64,000 bases of DNA from F23-D06 sp963643165 (GCA_963643165.1 CAVIJD010000009.1:1-64000), one strand, 5' to 3'. Shown: positions 1 through 9,351, counted from the stretch's first letter. Notes: generated by a model from the sequence alone, not told the origin. Translations and numbers: made by a program.

Positions 1-124
1 AAAGGTCGATGTACTTCTCGAAGAACTCCCGCTTGTACTTGGCGAAGTCGGCGATTTCCGACCAGCACGTTGATGTTGGCCCTCTTCGAGGGCCGAGGGT
101 GTGGAAAGAGTGAAAGAACAACAT
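1..124 (-). other. possible fragment of a coding region at the window edge
   Basis: On the minus strand the first 60 bases read with codon choice like that of the real genes here (about 17 residues, ADFAKYKREFFEKYIDL), and the frame continues off the window. Further upstream the protein-like signal moves to another frame (ANINVLVG at about 60-80), as if one base were lost or gained. An open frame from ATG at 124 is available but its first 20 residues look non-coding. A 7-bp inverted repeat with a 3-base loop (78-94) lies inside. It may be a frameshifted gene end, a pseudogene remnant or an assembly-edge artefact. I do not recognise the protein. Confidence 0.25.
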
Positions 125-204
125 GCGTAACGCCTCTGCATTCTAAATTCGTGCAGTAGCCGTGGCTATTTTTTTATTTTTCGCTCATATATTACTTTTT
201 TTTG

Positions 205-212
205 TAGTTTTG
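205..212 (+). promoter_or_regulatory. -7 element (TAnnTTTG) ahead of the TM1266/hydG pair
   Basis: TAGTTTTG matches the Bacteroidota -7 consensus and lies about 40 bases before the ATG at 253. No TTTG -33 box at the usual spacing is visible, so this is a partial match only. Confidence 0.4.
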
Positions 213-252
213 CCGCCTGAAAAAACAACTACCTAATCCAAAAGTGTTACTG

Positions 253-501
253 ATGGAAAAGCGAATTGGAACAATAACAATACTTGTGCTCGACCGTAGC
301 GTTGCGCCGACAGTGAACAGCGTGATTTCAGACAATGCTGAGATTGTGCTTGCGCGCCAAGGGCTTCCTTTCCAGCACCGCAATGTGGCAGTCATCTCGC
401 TCATCGTCGAGGGCACTGTCAACGAAATCAATACACTTTCCGGGAAATTAGGCAGAATCGACCATGTTGAAGTCAAAGTGGCTGTGACCAAACTTGCATA
501 A
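253..501 (+). CDS. TM1266-type iron-only hydrogenase system regulator
   Basis: Small protein of 82 residues with an ACT-like (ferredoxin-like) alternating strand and helix pattern. It starts MEKRIGTITILV and ends on VEVKVAVTK strands. This resembles the family called putative iron-only hydrogenase system regulator (TM1266), typically about 80 residues and encoded beside [FeFe]-hydrogenase maturation genes. That fits its position 55 bases upstream of hydG on the same strand. A GTG nine bases upstream (244) is in frame, but the ATG at 253 gives the usual family length and N-terminus. The regulatory role is inferred from family and context; the ligand is unknown. It is probably co-transcribed with hydG from the -7 element near 205. 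Confidence 0.75.
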   Translation: MEKRIGTITILVLDRSVAPTVNSVISDNAEIVLARQGLPFQHRNVAVISLIVEGTVNEINTLSGKLGRIDHVEVKVAVTKLA

Positions 502-556
502 TGCGTCGTTTTTGAATGATTTTTACAAAACAAACAACAAATAAATAGACAATACA

Positions 557-2011
557 ATGAAATTCAACCCGGAAAAATGCAGAATCCCTGACGAAATAGG
601 GAAACCCTTCATCGATGCCGATGAATTGTGGGACTTTATCAACAACACCGTCAGCACGCCCGAACGGGTGCATGAGATCATCAAGAAGTCGCTCGACAAG
701 AACCGCCTGACCCTTGAAGAGACCGCCGTACTCATCAACACGGAAGACCCTGCGCTGGTAGAAGAAATCAAGGAGGGTGCGCGCGAGCTGAAACGTCGCA
801 TCTATGGCAACCGCATCGTGTTGTTTGCCCCGCTGTATGTCGGCAACCATTGTATCAACAACTGCAAATACTGCGGATTCCGCTCTTCAAACAAAGACCA
901 GATCCGTGCCACGCTTTCAGATGAGGAACTGGTACACAACGTTGAAGCCCTCGAAGACGATGGCCAAAAGCGTCTTATCCTGGTCTATGGCGAATCGCCC
1001 AAATACTCACCGGAATACATTGCCCACACGGTAGCGTTGACCTACGCCACCAAGAAAGGCAACGGTTCCATCCGCCGCGTCAACATCAACGCCGCACCAC
1101 TGGATGTGGAAGGTTTCCGCACCGTGAAGGGAGCCGGCATCGGCACCTACCAGATCTTCCAGGAGACCTATCATCCTGAAGCCTACAAACTTTACCACCC
1201 CGCCAACACCCGGAAGGGCAACTACGAGTGGCGGCTCACCTCAATGGACCGCGCCCAGGAAGCCGGCATCGACGACAACGGCCTTGGCGTGCTGTTCGGA
1301 CTCTACGACTGGCGTTTTGAAGTGATGGCCATGATCCGCCACACCAACCACCTGGAAGCCTGCTTCAACGTAGGCCCGCACACCATCTCTTTCCCGCGCA
1401 TCAAGGACGCTTCCGGACTCGACATCGACCGCAGATACATGGTTGACGATGACACCTTCGAGAAAGTCATCGCCATTTTCCGCCTGGCCGTCCCCTACAC
1501 GGGCATGATCCTCACCGCACGCGAAACCGCCGAGTTCCGTTCCAAAGCCATCCAATACGGCATCTCACAAATCGACGGCGGCACTAATTTGCAAATCGGT
1601 GACTATAAATACCACAACCAAGAGACGGAGAAAAACACCGACAAGGTTGAAGACCAGAACCTCAACCGCGAACAGTTCAAGGTGGGCGACGACCGCACGT
1701 TAGGCGACATCATCGACAAGTTGCTCGACGACAACTACATACCGAGTTTCTGCACCGCCTGCTATCGCCTGGGACGTACCGGTGAACACTTTATGGAGTT
1801 CAGCGTGCCCGGCTTCATCAAACGCTATTGCACGCCTAATGCCATCCTGACTCTCAGCGAGTATCTGGTGGACTACGCCAAACCGGAAGTGGCAAAAAAA
1901 GGCTGGCAGGTCATCGAAAACAATATGGAAAATGTGGACGAGAAGTTCCGCGAGGAGCTGAAAAGCCGCATCAGCCGCATCAAAAACGGCGAGCGCGACC
2001 TTTATTTCTAA
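557..2011 (+). CDS. hydG: [FeFe] hydrogenase maturation radical SAM enzyme HydG
   Basis: Tyrosine lyase that cleaves tyrosine to supply the CO and CN ligands of the H-cluster 2Fe subcluster. The 484-residue length is normal. The radical-SAM [4Fe-4S] motif CX3CX2C is intact (C99, C103, C106). So is the C-terminal auxiliary cluster motif CX2CX22C (C399, C402, C425), which separates HydG from the ThiH and BioB relatives. The protein begins MKFNPEKCRIPDEIG and keeps the expected TIM-barrel text. hydE, hydF and the hydrogenase are not in this window and would lie upstream or elsewhere. Presence of hydG implies H2 metabolism by an anaerobic, fermentative cell. A hairpin at 2058-2099 lies just downstream. 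Confidence 0.97.
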   Translation: MKFNPEKCRIPDEIGKPFIDADELWDFINNTVSTPERVHEIIKKSLDKNRLTLEETAVLINTEDPALVEEIKEGARELKRRIYGNRIVLFAPLYVGNHCINNCKYCGFRSSNKDQIRATLSDEELVHNVEALEDDGQKRLILVYGESPKYSPEYIAHTVALTYATKKGNGSIRRVNINAAPLDVEGFRTVKGAGIGTYQIFQETYHPEAYKLYHPANTRKGNYEWRLTSMDRAQEAGIDDNGLGVLFGLYDWRFEVMAMIRHTNHLEACFNVGPHTISFPRIKDASGLDIDRRYMVDDDTFEKVIAIFRLAVPYTGMILTARETAEFRSKAIQYGISQIDGGTNLQIGDYKYHNQETEKNTDKVEDQNLNREQFKVGDDRTLGDIIDKLLDDNYIPSFCTACYRLGRTGEHFMEFSVPGFIKRYCTPNAILTLSEYLVDYAKPEVAKKGWQVIENNMENVDEKFREELKSRISRIKNGERDLYF

Positions 2012-2057
2012 TTGGTCGCCGGCAACGGCACACTGCTGAATTTTAGTATTATATTGG

Positions 2058-2103
2058 AGAGATGGTTCTGGCTATCGCAAGATTTTCAGAACCATCTCTT
2101 TTA
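2058..2103. terminator. bidirectional terminator between convergent hydG and holA
   Basis: A perfect 13-bp stem (AGAGATGGTTCTG at 2058-2070 against its complement at 2087-2099) encloses a 16-base loop. A short T run follows on the plus strand and A/T-rich sequence on the minus strand. The stem overlaps the last codons of holA. Confidence 0.7.
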
Positions 2104-3067
2104 GCAGTTCCCCCTCTGTGCAGTTGGTGTCCACGCCCTTCGACTTGACATCATACTCGCGGAGCACCGACATAATGTACGCGAGGCGAGGCAGCGTGTG
2201 ACTCTGGGCATATCCTACATTCCGGCTCATGATGGAGGGCGGAAGATTGCCGTAAATCTCGCGAAGCGCCGTTTGGCTCTTGTCGGGCGACAAATGATAC
2301 GAAACCATTTTCTGATAGAAATTATACAACATCAGAATCGTCTTGATATTCGGGTTTTCTTTGAGATGTTGCGTAAAATTCAAGGCTATCTTGTAGGCTC
2401 GTTGCGCATCATGTCGGCCCAAGGCCTCCTGCAACTCAAAGATGTTGTACTCTTTGCTGATTCCGACATACTTTTCCACGACATCCGGGGTTATGGTCTG
2501 GCCTTTGGGCAACACCACCCTCAATTTTTCAAATTCATTGTAAATGCGGGAGAGGTTATTGCCAATATGCTCCGTAAAAATGGAGGACGTTTGCGGTTCA
2601 ATGCCGAAGCCAAATTGTTGGGCCGTTTTCTGCACCCAACCCGACAGTTCCCAATCCTTAACCCCAACAGACTCAAACACGACCCCGTGTTTTTCGTACG
2701 GTTTGTATTGGGCCGCTTTAAGTTTGCCATACTTGTAACAGACCACCAGCACAGCGGTGCTGACCGGATTCTCTACGTATGTTTTCAGTTTGTCAATGTC
2801 CTTAAGGTCTTTGGCTTCTTTCACGATGACCAGCCTGAGAGGGCTTCCGAACGGATACTCCTTGGCGGTGGCAATGATGTCAGCGGCAGATGTGTCTTTC
2901 CCATAAACGACCACCTGGTTGAAGTCGCGCGCCTCGGGGTCGATGACCTTGTTCTCTAAAAAATTGCATATACGGTCAATGTAGAACGGTTCTTCGCCCA
3001 TCAGCAGATAGACGGGGGCGAACTGTCCCTTTTTGAGTTGACTTTTTAATTCCTCGTATTTAATCAT
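2072..3067 (-). CDS. holA: DNA polymerase III delta subunit (clamp-loader subunit)
   Basis: Clamp-loader delta subunit that opens the sliding beta clamp during replication. The protein has 331 residues from the ATG at 3067 (MIKYEELKSQLKK). It shows the N-terminal pattern of HolA: a PVYLLMGEEPFYID strand-loop near residue 20, GKD and EYPFGSPLRLVIVKEAK in the first domain, and a helical C-terminal half ending LLKEMVLKILR. An upstream extension in the same frame (to 3178) would run through the promoter and lacks conservation, so I chose 3067. Monocistronic, convergent with hydG, with a -7 element at 3091-3098. Confidence 0.9.
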   Translation of the reverse strand: MIKYEELKSQLKKGQFAPVYLLMGEEPFYIDRICNFLENKVIDPEARDFNQVVVYGKDTSAADIIATAKEYPFGSPLRLVIVKEAKDLKDIDKLKTYVENPVSTAVLVVCYKYGKLKAAQYKPYEKHGVVFESVGVKDWELSGWVQKTAQQFGFGIEPQTSSIFTEHIGNNLSRIYNEFEKLRVVLPKGQTITPDVVEKYVGISKEYNIFELQEALGRHDAQRAYKIALNFTQHLKENPNIKTILMLYNFYQKMVSYHLSPDKSQTALREIYGNLPPSIMSRNVGYAQSHTLPRLAYIMSVLREYDVKSKGVDTNCTEGELLKEMVLKILR

Positions 3068-3090
3068 AACCAGACCTTGAATAAAGGCGA

Positions 3091-3098
3091 CAAAGATA
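3091..3098 (-). promoter_or_regulatory. -7 element (TATCTTTG) for holA
   Basis: TATCTTTG on the minus strand matches TAnnTTTG and lies 24 bases before the chosen holA ATG. The -33 region is T-rich without a clear TTTG. Confidence 0.5.
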
Positions 3099-3099
3099 C

Positions 3100-3133
3100 A
3101 AAAATGGGAAAACGAAAAAACTCTATTTTCCCA
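3100..3133 (-). terminator. probable terminator after the secA-GT-CoADR unit
   Basis: On the minus strand, TGGGAAAA (3133-3126) and TTTTCCCA (3112-3105) form an 8-bp stem followed directly by a T run. It lies between the end of the reductase gene at 3218 and the holA promoter, the expected place for a transcript end. Confidence 0.5.
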
Positions 3134-3217
3134 TCTTCCATTTTCAGTTTTCCATTCGACAGCCTCTTTCCAAGACAACGGAGGGGACTTGCTGCCGGAT
3201 TCGGAACTTATACGTCG

Positions 3218-4891
3218 CTATTTGCAGTTGTGTTTTCCGACAAGCCGATAGGTTTTCATGCCACCGACAAGATTATAGACAGGCTCGAAGCCGGACTGCA
3301 TCATAATGCGGGCGGCAATGTATCCGCGCAAACCAACCTCACAGAATATTACCGTCTTTTTTCCCTGCGGGATGTCATCCAAGAACTCGCGGAGCTCGTT
3401 TACGGGATAATTCGTGGCACCCTCTATCGTTCCGCCTTTGAACTCCTGAATGTCACGGACATCGATAAGGTTTATATCCTCTTTGGCCTCCAGTATCTTG
3501 TCCAGTTCATCGTACTGTATCGGGTTCATCAAATGCGCAAAGATGTTCTCGGCCACCATGCCGGCAAATTGTACAGGACTCTTTGCCGAAGCAAAAGGCG
3601 GTGCATATACATGCTCGCTGTTAACCATATCAAAGATGGTGCCGTGGTGCTTGAGCAACAGCGACAACGCGTCAATCTGCTTGTCCACATTCTCCTTGCC
3701 TACCGCCTGCGCGCCGAGCAGAAGACCTGTCTCGGGGTCGAAATTGACTTTCAAGTGGATAGGACTGCTTCCGGGATAATAGGTGGCATGGGAGGCCGGA
3801 TGGATGATGACAGTCTGGAATTTGATACCCTGTTTGCGCAAAATATGCTCCGACAGTCCGGCAGCGGCAGCCGTAAGGTCAAACACCTTGGCGATGGCAG
3901 CCGTCACAGAGCCGTTGTATTTCACAGAACGCGGATAGACCATATTCATAGCCGCAATGCGCGCCTGCAGGTTGGCAGGGCCCGCCAGGAAGTTGCAATA
4001 GGGCTTTCCCGTAATAGGATGCGGAAACTCGATGGCATCACCCACCGCAAAAACGGTCTCGTCAGAGGTCTGCATATATTCGTCCACCTGAATGCCCCCC
4101 GTTGTGCCAAGTTGCAGCCCGCACGCTTCTGCCAAGCGCGCATTAGGACGCACGCCGATGCTGAGAATGGCAAGGTCGCAGTCAAGGGCTTCGCCATCTT
4201 CGAGAGAGACTGTCAATTTTTCCTTTTCTTCTTTAATGGAAGCCAGACCATTGCTGACAGTCACCCGGATTCCCTTATCGGCAAGGTGCTGCTGTACTAT
4301 GGCGGCCATAGGCAAATCAAGCGGCGTCAATATGTGGTCTGCTTTTTCTACTACCGTCACGCCGTAGCCTATCTTGTGCAAGTTTTCCGCCATCTCAAGA
4401 CCAATGAAACCTCCGCCCACAATTACGGCAGCAGAGCCCTCGTGCAGCTTGTCGGCAGCCGAAGCCTTGATGCGGTCACAGTCCATCACATTCCTGAGGG
4501 TAAAAACTCCCGGAAGGGTTGCGCCAGGCACGTCGGGCACCACAGGGTCAGCCCCCGGGGAAAGCAACAGTATGTCGTAGTCCTCTTCGTATTGTTTGCC
4601 GTTGCGGTGGTTAAGAACCGTAACGGTCTTGTTTTTGCGGTCAATCGACAGTGCTTCGTTAAAGGTTCGCACATCGACATTGTAGCGGTTTCCGAACGAA
4701 ACAGGAGTCTGCAAAAAGAGTTTCTTGCGTTCCTCAATGGTCTCGCCAATGTAATACGGAAGTCCACAATTTGCATACGAGATATGCTCGCCTTTTTCAA
4801 GCAGGATGATTTCAGCATCTTCGTTCAGCCGTCTGAGCCTTGCGGCAGCAGATGCACCTCCTGCCACACCACCGACAATTAAATATTTCAT
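3218..4891 (-). CDS. CoA-disulfide reductase-like FAD/NAD(P)H oxidoreductase with C-terminal rhodanese domain
   Basis: Pyridine nucleotide-disulfide oxidoreductase of 557 residues, the length of CoADR-rhodanese fusions. It has an N-terminal FAD motif (IVGGVAGGASAA), the single redox cysteine of the CoADR/Nox class in SYANCGLPYYIG (C42), a second dinucleotide motif (VIVGGGFIGLEMAE) and the FAD-closing VFAVGDAIEF. The last 90 residues are a rhodanese domain (NLIDVRDIQEF) with a cysteine at 517 in the active-site loop (IFCEVGLRG). Relatives reduce CoA disulfide, persulfides or polysulfide, so a role in thiol/sulfane-sulfur redox balance is likely; the substrate cannot be read from sequence. The ATG overlaps the stop of the upstream glycosyltransferase (ATGA), implying translational coupling. 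Confidence 0.88.
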   Translation of the reverse strand: MKYLIVGGVAGGASAAARLRRLNEDAEIILLEKGEHISYANCGLPYYIGETIEERKKLFLQTPVSFGNRYNVDVRTFNEALSIDRKNKTVTVLNHRNGKQYEEDYDILLLSPGADPVVPDVPGATLPGVFTLRNVMDCDRIKASAADKLHEGSAAVIVGGGFIGLEMAENLHKIGYGVTVVEKADHILTPLDLPMAAIVQQHLADKGIRVTVSNGLASIKEEKEKLTVSLEDGEALDCDLAILSIGVRPNARLAEACGLQLGTTGGIQVDEYMQTSDETVFAVGDAIEFPHPITGKPYCNFLAGPANLQARIAAMNMVYPRSVKYNGSVTAAIAKVFDLTAAAAGLSEHILRKQGIKFQTVIIHPASHATYYPGSSPIHLKVNFDPETGLLLGAQAVGKENVDKQIDALSLLLKHHGTIFDMVNSEHVYAPPFASAKSPVQFAGMVAENIFAHLMNPIQYDELDKILEAKEDINLIDVRDIQEFKGGTIEGATNYPVNELREFLDDIPQGKKTVIFCEVGLRGYIAARIMMQSGFEPVYNLVGGMKTYRLVGKHNCK

Positions 4892-5994
4892 AGGTATATT
4901 TTTTTTAGGGTTTCCTCTTCGTTTTGCCAAGTCAGTTCCTTGGCGGCCGTTTTGCAGTTTTCGCAGCATTGCGCATAAAGTCCCGGGGTCTCTGTCAGTT
5001 TTCTCACCGTCCCGGCAATGTCCTCGGGCGAGAGACTCTTGGTCACAAGTCCCACACCATAATGGCTGACAATGGCGGCACGTTCTGTCAGGTTAGACAC
5101 CACTTGCGGCGTGCCGGCGTGTATGTACTCGAATATCTTGTTGGGCAAACTGAAACGCAAATTGGCGCTTATGTCCCGGTCGAGTGCCATGCCTATGTCT
5201 GCTAACGCCGTATAGTTGAACAAGTTCTGTTGGTTCTGCCGTCCCACAAAAGTGATTCTGTCTTCTATTTTAAGTTCTGCCGCCATCTCCTTGAGGCGTG
5301 GCAGCACGTGGCCGTTTCCCACAATGAAAAGATGCGCCTGTGGCAGCAGCGCCATGGCCTGCACCAACTCTTCGCCTCCGCGACCCTCGTCAATGGCATT
5401 GCCTTGCAAAATCAAGACGGTCTTGTCGGCGGGCATGCCCAACGACGCTTTCGTGGCCGTCACCTGCTGATGGCGGGCCGGCGGAATGTTGCGCACCAGA
5501 TATGGGCGTATGCCGTACTCTTTTTCGTATTGCTCTACAATAGACTGACTTACTGTGATAACCTTTTTGAGTTTCGGGAAACAGAAACGCTCTATCGAAC
5601 TCCATACTTTCAAGGCGGCGGGATTGCTGACCACAGAAAGCTCGCCACAGAAGTACTCATGGCTGTCATAGACCAACTCTTTGTGGCGGATTCTGCTGAC
5701 AAGGAAATTGGGCAGCAGCGTATCCAAATCATTGGCTATCAAGATGTCGCATCGTTTAAAGAGAAGATAGAAAAACAGGCGCACATTGTATTCTGCATAA
5801 AAGAGACAACCTTTACGGAAGAGCAACCTCAGCCGTTTGGTTTCGTAGTTTCGGGGGGACAATGCCGGCGAGTTCCCGTAGCAGCGTCCCACCAATGTTA
5901 CCGTAAAACCGTTTCGCACAAGAAACTGCGCCACCTTGTCCACACGCGGATCCGTGTAGAGGTCGTTTGTGACAGACAATATGGCCCGTTTCAT
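4888..5994 (-). CDS. glycosyltransferase family 4-type protein
   Basis: A 368-residue GT-B glycosyltransferase. The N-terminal Rossmann half begins MKRAILSVTNDLYTDPRVDK. The C-terminal donor-binding half has strands such as VLILQGNAID and IFEYIHAGTPQVVSN, the latter carrying the acidic residue that binds the nucleotide-sugar ribose in GT4 enzymes. Acceptor and sugar are unknown; surface polysaccharide or lipid glycosylation is the usual role. Its ATG overlaps the secA stop by one base (TAATG), and its own TGA overlaps the next ATG, so three unrelated functions share one coupled transcript. Confidence 0.85.
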   Translation of the reverse strand: MKRAILSVTNDLYTDPRVDKVAQFLVRNGFTVTLVGRCYGNSPALSPRNYETKRLRLLFRKGCLFYAEYNVRLFFYLLFKRCDILIANDLDTLLPNFLVSRIRHKELVYDSHEYFCGELSVVSNPAALKVWSSIERFCFPKLKKVITVSQSIVEQYEKEYGIRPYLVRNIPPARHQQVTATKASLGMPADKTVLILQGNAIDEGRGGEELVQAMALLPQAHLFIVGNGHVLPRLKEMAAELKIEDRITFVGRQNQQNLFNYTALADIGMALDRDISANLRFSLPNKIFEYIHAGTPQVVSNLTERAAIVSHYGVGLVTKSLSPEDIAGTVRKLTETPGLYAQCCENCKTAAKELTWQNEEETLKKIYL

Positions 5995-8900
5995 TACTCG
6001 GTAACGTTGCGGCCGTGGCAGTTTTTGTACTTCTTTCCACTTCCGCAGGGGCAGGGGTCGTTGCGTCCCACCTTCTTCTCCACGCGGATGGGCTGGCTGC
6101 CCTTGCCGCCCTGTGCCACTTGCTTGCCTCCGCCCGGCACCTCATCGCGCCCTGTTGTCAGTTTTTTTGCTTCTGACTGCGGCAATTGAGCCTCTCTCAT
6201 CTGTGCCGGCTCCTCGGCCATAGGAATGAAGCCCTTGTTCAAGAAACTGACGATTTCCTGACTGATGCGGACAAGCAATTGGTCAAAAAGGTTGAAAGAT
6301 TCGAGTTTATAGATCAACAACGGGTCTTTCTGCTCGTAGGAGGCATTCTGCACGCTGTCTTTAAGATCGTCCATGGCGCGCAGATGTTCTTTCCAGGCGT
6401 TGTCGATGACCGCCAACGTGATGCCTTTCTCAAACGAGAGCCCTACCTCGCGGCCTTTCGTCTCATAGCACTTCTTGAGCGGCGCAACGATGCTGATGTT
6501 CTTGTTGCCGTCCGTAAATGGAATGGCTATATTCTGAAAGCGGTCGCCATGTTCCAGATATACTTTCTCGATGACAGGATAGGCCTGCTCGCTTACATGT
6601 TTGATCTTCTCTTTGTAATGCTCATAAACGACAGGATAGAGTTTTCTCACCAAATTTTGCGGACGTTCCTGCAAGAAAAAGGACTCCTCAAAAGGTGTTT
6701 CGACTCCGAAAACCTTAATCATGTCCATACTGAACGCCTCAAAATCTTTGTCTTCCCAGTTTCTGTTGACAATCGTTTCGCACACATCTTCAAACATCTG
6801 GGAGATGTCGATGGCGAGGCGGTCGCCGAAGAGGGCATTGCGTCTTTTGCGATAGACTGTAGAACGCTGTTTGTTCATCACATCGTCATATTCCAGCAGC
6901 CGTTTACGGATTCCGAAGTTGTTCTCCTCCACTTTCTTTTGGGCGCGCTCTATAGATTTAGAAATCATCCTGTGCTGGATGACATCGCCGTCCTGGTGTC
7001 CCATCTGGTCCATAACCTTGGCGATACGGTCGGAGCCGAACAACCGCATCAAGTTATCTTCGAGAGAGACGAAGAACTGCGAGCTGCCGGGGTCACCTTG
7101 ACGGCCCGAGCGGCCTCGCAGCTGGCGGTCCACACGGCGGGAGTCGTGGCGCTCGGTGCCGATGATGGCAAGGCCGCCCTTTTCCCTGACCGTCGGGGTA
7201 AGTTTGATATCGGTACCACGGCCTGCCATATTGGTGGCAATGGTAATCGTGCCCTCGTGGCCGGCTTCTGCCACAATGTCGGCCTCCTTCTTGTGCAATT
7301 TGGCGTTCAACACATTATGCGGCATCTTGCGCCGGGTCAGGATATTGGAGAGCAGTTCGGAAGTTTCCACCGAAGTGGTGCCCACCAGTACAGGTCTCCC
7401 CTCCTCGTGCAAACGGATAATCTCATCCACTACCGCCTTGTATTTTTCCCGTTTCGTCTTATAGACCAAATCATTGGCATCTTCGCGGATGACAGGTTTG
7501 TTGGTAGGAATAACCACCACGTCAAGTTTGTAGATATTCCAAAACTCGCCGGCTTCTGTCTCTGCCGTACCGGTCATGCCAGCCAGTTTCTTGTACATTC
7601 GGAAATAATTCTGCAAAGTAATCGTGGCGTAGGTCTGCGTGGCAGCCTCCACTTTCACGTTCTCCTTAGCCTCGATTGCCTGATGGAGACCATCGGAATA
7701 ACGGCGGCCTTCCATAATACGTCCCGTCTGTTCGTCCACGATCTTAACCTTATTGTCAATAATGACATATTCCACATCCCTGGCAAACATCGTATAGGCT
7801 TTCAGCAGCTGGTGGATGGTGTGGATACGGTCGGAGGCGGCGGCGAAGTTGGTATAAATCTCATTTTTGCGAAGCGCTTTCTCCTGAGGGGTGAGCTGTT
7901 CCTTTTCCAGTTCAGCAATCTCTGCTCCCACGTCAGGCATGATGAACATCTTGGCCTCGTCGGCATCCTTGCTGACCAGGTCAATGCCCTTTTCCATAAT
8001 ATCTACCGTGTTCTGCTTCTCCTCGATAACAAAATAGAGTTCGTCGTCGATGAGCGGCATATTGCGGTTCTGGTCTTGCATAAAGAAAGACTCCGTGCGT
8101 TGGAGCACCTGCTTCATGCCGGGCTCGCTAAGGAACTTGATGAGTGCCGTATTCTTAGGCAGGCCACGATGAGCGCGGAGCAGCAGCATTGCGCTCTCAT
8201 CTTGCGGTTTAGGGTCTGGATTTTCAGCCAGCATCTTCTTGGCCTTTGCCAGGATTTCGGTCACGTAAGCACGCTGTGCGTCATAGAGTTTCTGCACTAT
8301 GGGCTTGTATTTGTCAAAATCCTGCTGGTCGCCTTTCGGGGTAGGGCCGGAGATGATGAGCGGGGTACGGGCGTCGTCAATCAACACAGAGTCCACCTCA
8401 TCCACAATGGCATAGTTGTGCGGGCGTTGCACCAGTTCGCCAATGTTGCGTGCCATATTGTCACGCAGGTAGTCGAAGCCGAACTCATTGTTGGTGCCGT
8501 AGGTGATGTCGGCGTTATAGGCGCGGCGGCGCTCGTCGGAGTTGGGCTCGTGTTTGTCGATGCAGTCCACCGTCAGACCGAGGAACTCATAAAGGCGTCC
8601 CATCCATTCGGAGTCACGTTTGGCAAGGTAGTCGTTGACCGTAACCACGTGGACGCCCTTGCCCGGCAGCGCGTTGAGGTAAACCGGCAGCGTAGCCACG
8701 AGGGTCTTGCCCTCGCCCGTTGCCATCTCGGCGATTTTGCCTTCGTGCAGCACAATGCCGCCGATGATCTGCACATCGTAGTGGCACATGTCCCATGTAA
8801 TCATATTGCCGCCGGCAGACCATCTGTTGTGGTAGCGCACCTTGTCGCCGTCAATCTCTATGCCGTCGTGCGTGGCGGCAAGGTCACGGTCCAACTGCGT

Positions 8901-9296
8901 GGCCGTAGCCTCGATGAACTCATTGTCCTTGAAGCGGCGGGCGGCCTCTTTCATCACCGAGAATGCCTCTGGCAGAATCTCGTCAAGCACCTCTTGCGTG
9001 GTCTTGTAAACCTTGTCCTCCAACTTTTCAACCTCCTTATAGAGGCTCTGCTTCTCCTCAACGGGGAGATCATAGTTCTCATCGAGGTATGTTTGGATCT
9101 CTTTCAAGCGGACTTCCTCTTTCTCAGTCGCCTTTCTTATCTGCTCTCTGAACTCTACAGTCTTGTGCCGCAGGTCGTCCGTCGAGAGGTCTTTGATGGT
9201 TTCGTAAGCCTGCAGCGTTCTGTTCAGTTTGGGCTGCAGTTCTTTCATATCTCTGTCGGCCTTGGTGCCGAAAATTTTAGTCAGGAAATTTGCCAT
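5994..9296 (-). CDS. secA: preprotein translocase ATPase SecA
   Basis: ATPase motor of the Sec translocon. At 1100 residues it is longer than E. coli SecA (about 900), as is normal in Bacteroidota, with extra sequence after the first motor motifs (around residues 320-470). Visible are Walker A (ATGEGKTL, about 192-199), the DEVD box (299-302) followed by SVLIDDARTPLIISG, motifs AGRGTDI and QLRGRSGRQGDPG, and a C-terminal zinc-binding SEC-C tail with C1082, C1084 and C1093 followed by H1094. An ATG two codons upstream (9302) is possible; I chose the start giving MANFLTKIFG, the usual N-terminus. First gene of the unit, behind a good promoter at 9319. Confidence 0.98.
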   Translation of the reverse strand: MANFLTKIFGTKADRDMKELQPKLNRTLQAYETIKDLSTDDLRHKTVEFREQIRKATEKEEVRLKEIQTYLDENYDLPVEEKQSLYKEVEKLEDKVYKTTQEVLDEILPEAFSVMKEAARRFKDNEFIEATATQLDRDLAATHDGIEIDGDKVRYHNRWSAGGNMITWDMCHYDVQIIGGIVLHEGKIAEMATGEGKTLVATLPVYLNALPGKGVHVVTVNDYLAKRDSEWMGRLYEFLGLTVDCIDKHEPNSDERRRAYNADITYGTNNEFGFDYLRDNMARNIGELVQRPHNYAIVDEVDSVLIDDARTPLIISGPTPKGDQQDFDKYKPIVQKLYDAQRAYVTEILAKAKKMLAENPDPKPQDESAMLLLRAHRGLPKNTALIKFLSEPGMKQVLQRTESFFMQDQNRNMPLIDDELYFVIEEKQNTVDIMEKGIDLVSKDADEAKMFIMPDVGAEIAELEKEQLTPQEKALRKNEIYTNFAAASDRIHTIHQLLKAYTMFARDVEYVIIDNKVKIVDEQTGRIMEGRRYSDGLHQAIEAKENVKVEAATQTYATITLQNYFRMYKKLAGMTGTAETEAGEFWNIYKLDVVVIPTNKPVIREDANDLVYKTKREKYKAVVDEIIRLHEEGRPVLVGTTSVETSELLSNILTRRKMPHNVLNAKLHKKEADIVAEAGHEGTITIATNMAGRGTDIKLTPTVREKGGLAIIGTERHDSRRVDRQLRGRSGRQGDPGSSQFFVSLEDNLMRLFGSDRIAKVMDQMGHQDGDVIQHRMISKSIERAQKKVEENNFGIRKRLLEYDDVMNKQRSTVYRKRRNALFGDRLAIDISQMFEDVCETIVNRNWEDKDFEAFSMDMIKVFGVETPFEESFFLQERPQNLVRKLYPVVYEHYKEKIKHVSEQAYPVIEKVYLEHGDRFQNIAIPFTDGNKNISIVAPLKKCYETKGREVGLSFEKGITLAVIDNAWKEHLRAMDDLKDSVQNASYEQKDPLLIYKLESFNLFDQLLVRISQEIVSFLNKGFIPMAEEPAQMREAQLPQSEAKKLTTGRDEVPGGGKQVAQGGKGSQPIRVEKKVGRNDPCPCGSGKKYKNCHGRNVTE

Positions 9297-9318
9297 ATAC
9301 AAACGGGTTTAAAGTCGG

Positions 9319-9351
9319 CAAAAATACAAAAATTGTGCCATAAGGATAAAA
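9319..9351 (-). promoter_or_regulatory. secA promoter
   Basis: On the minus strand a perfect -7 TATTTTTG (9326-9319) lies 21 bases after TTTT (9351-9348), one mismatch from the -33 TTTG. It sits about 20 bases before the secA start. Confidence 0.6.

Noticed and set aside
3077..4882. 601-codon open frame antisense to the CoA-disulfide reductase
   Set aside because: The opposite strand encodes a complete flavoprotein with all motifs; the antisense translation is rich in His, Arg and Gln without domain text.
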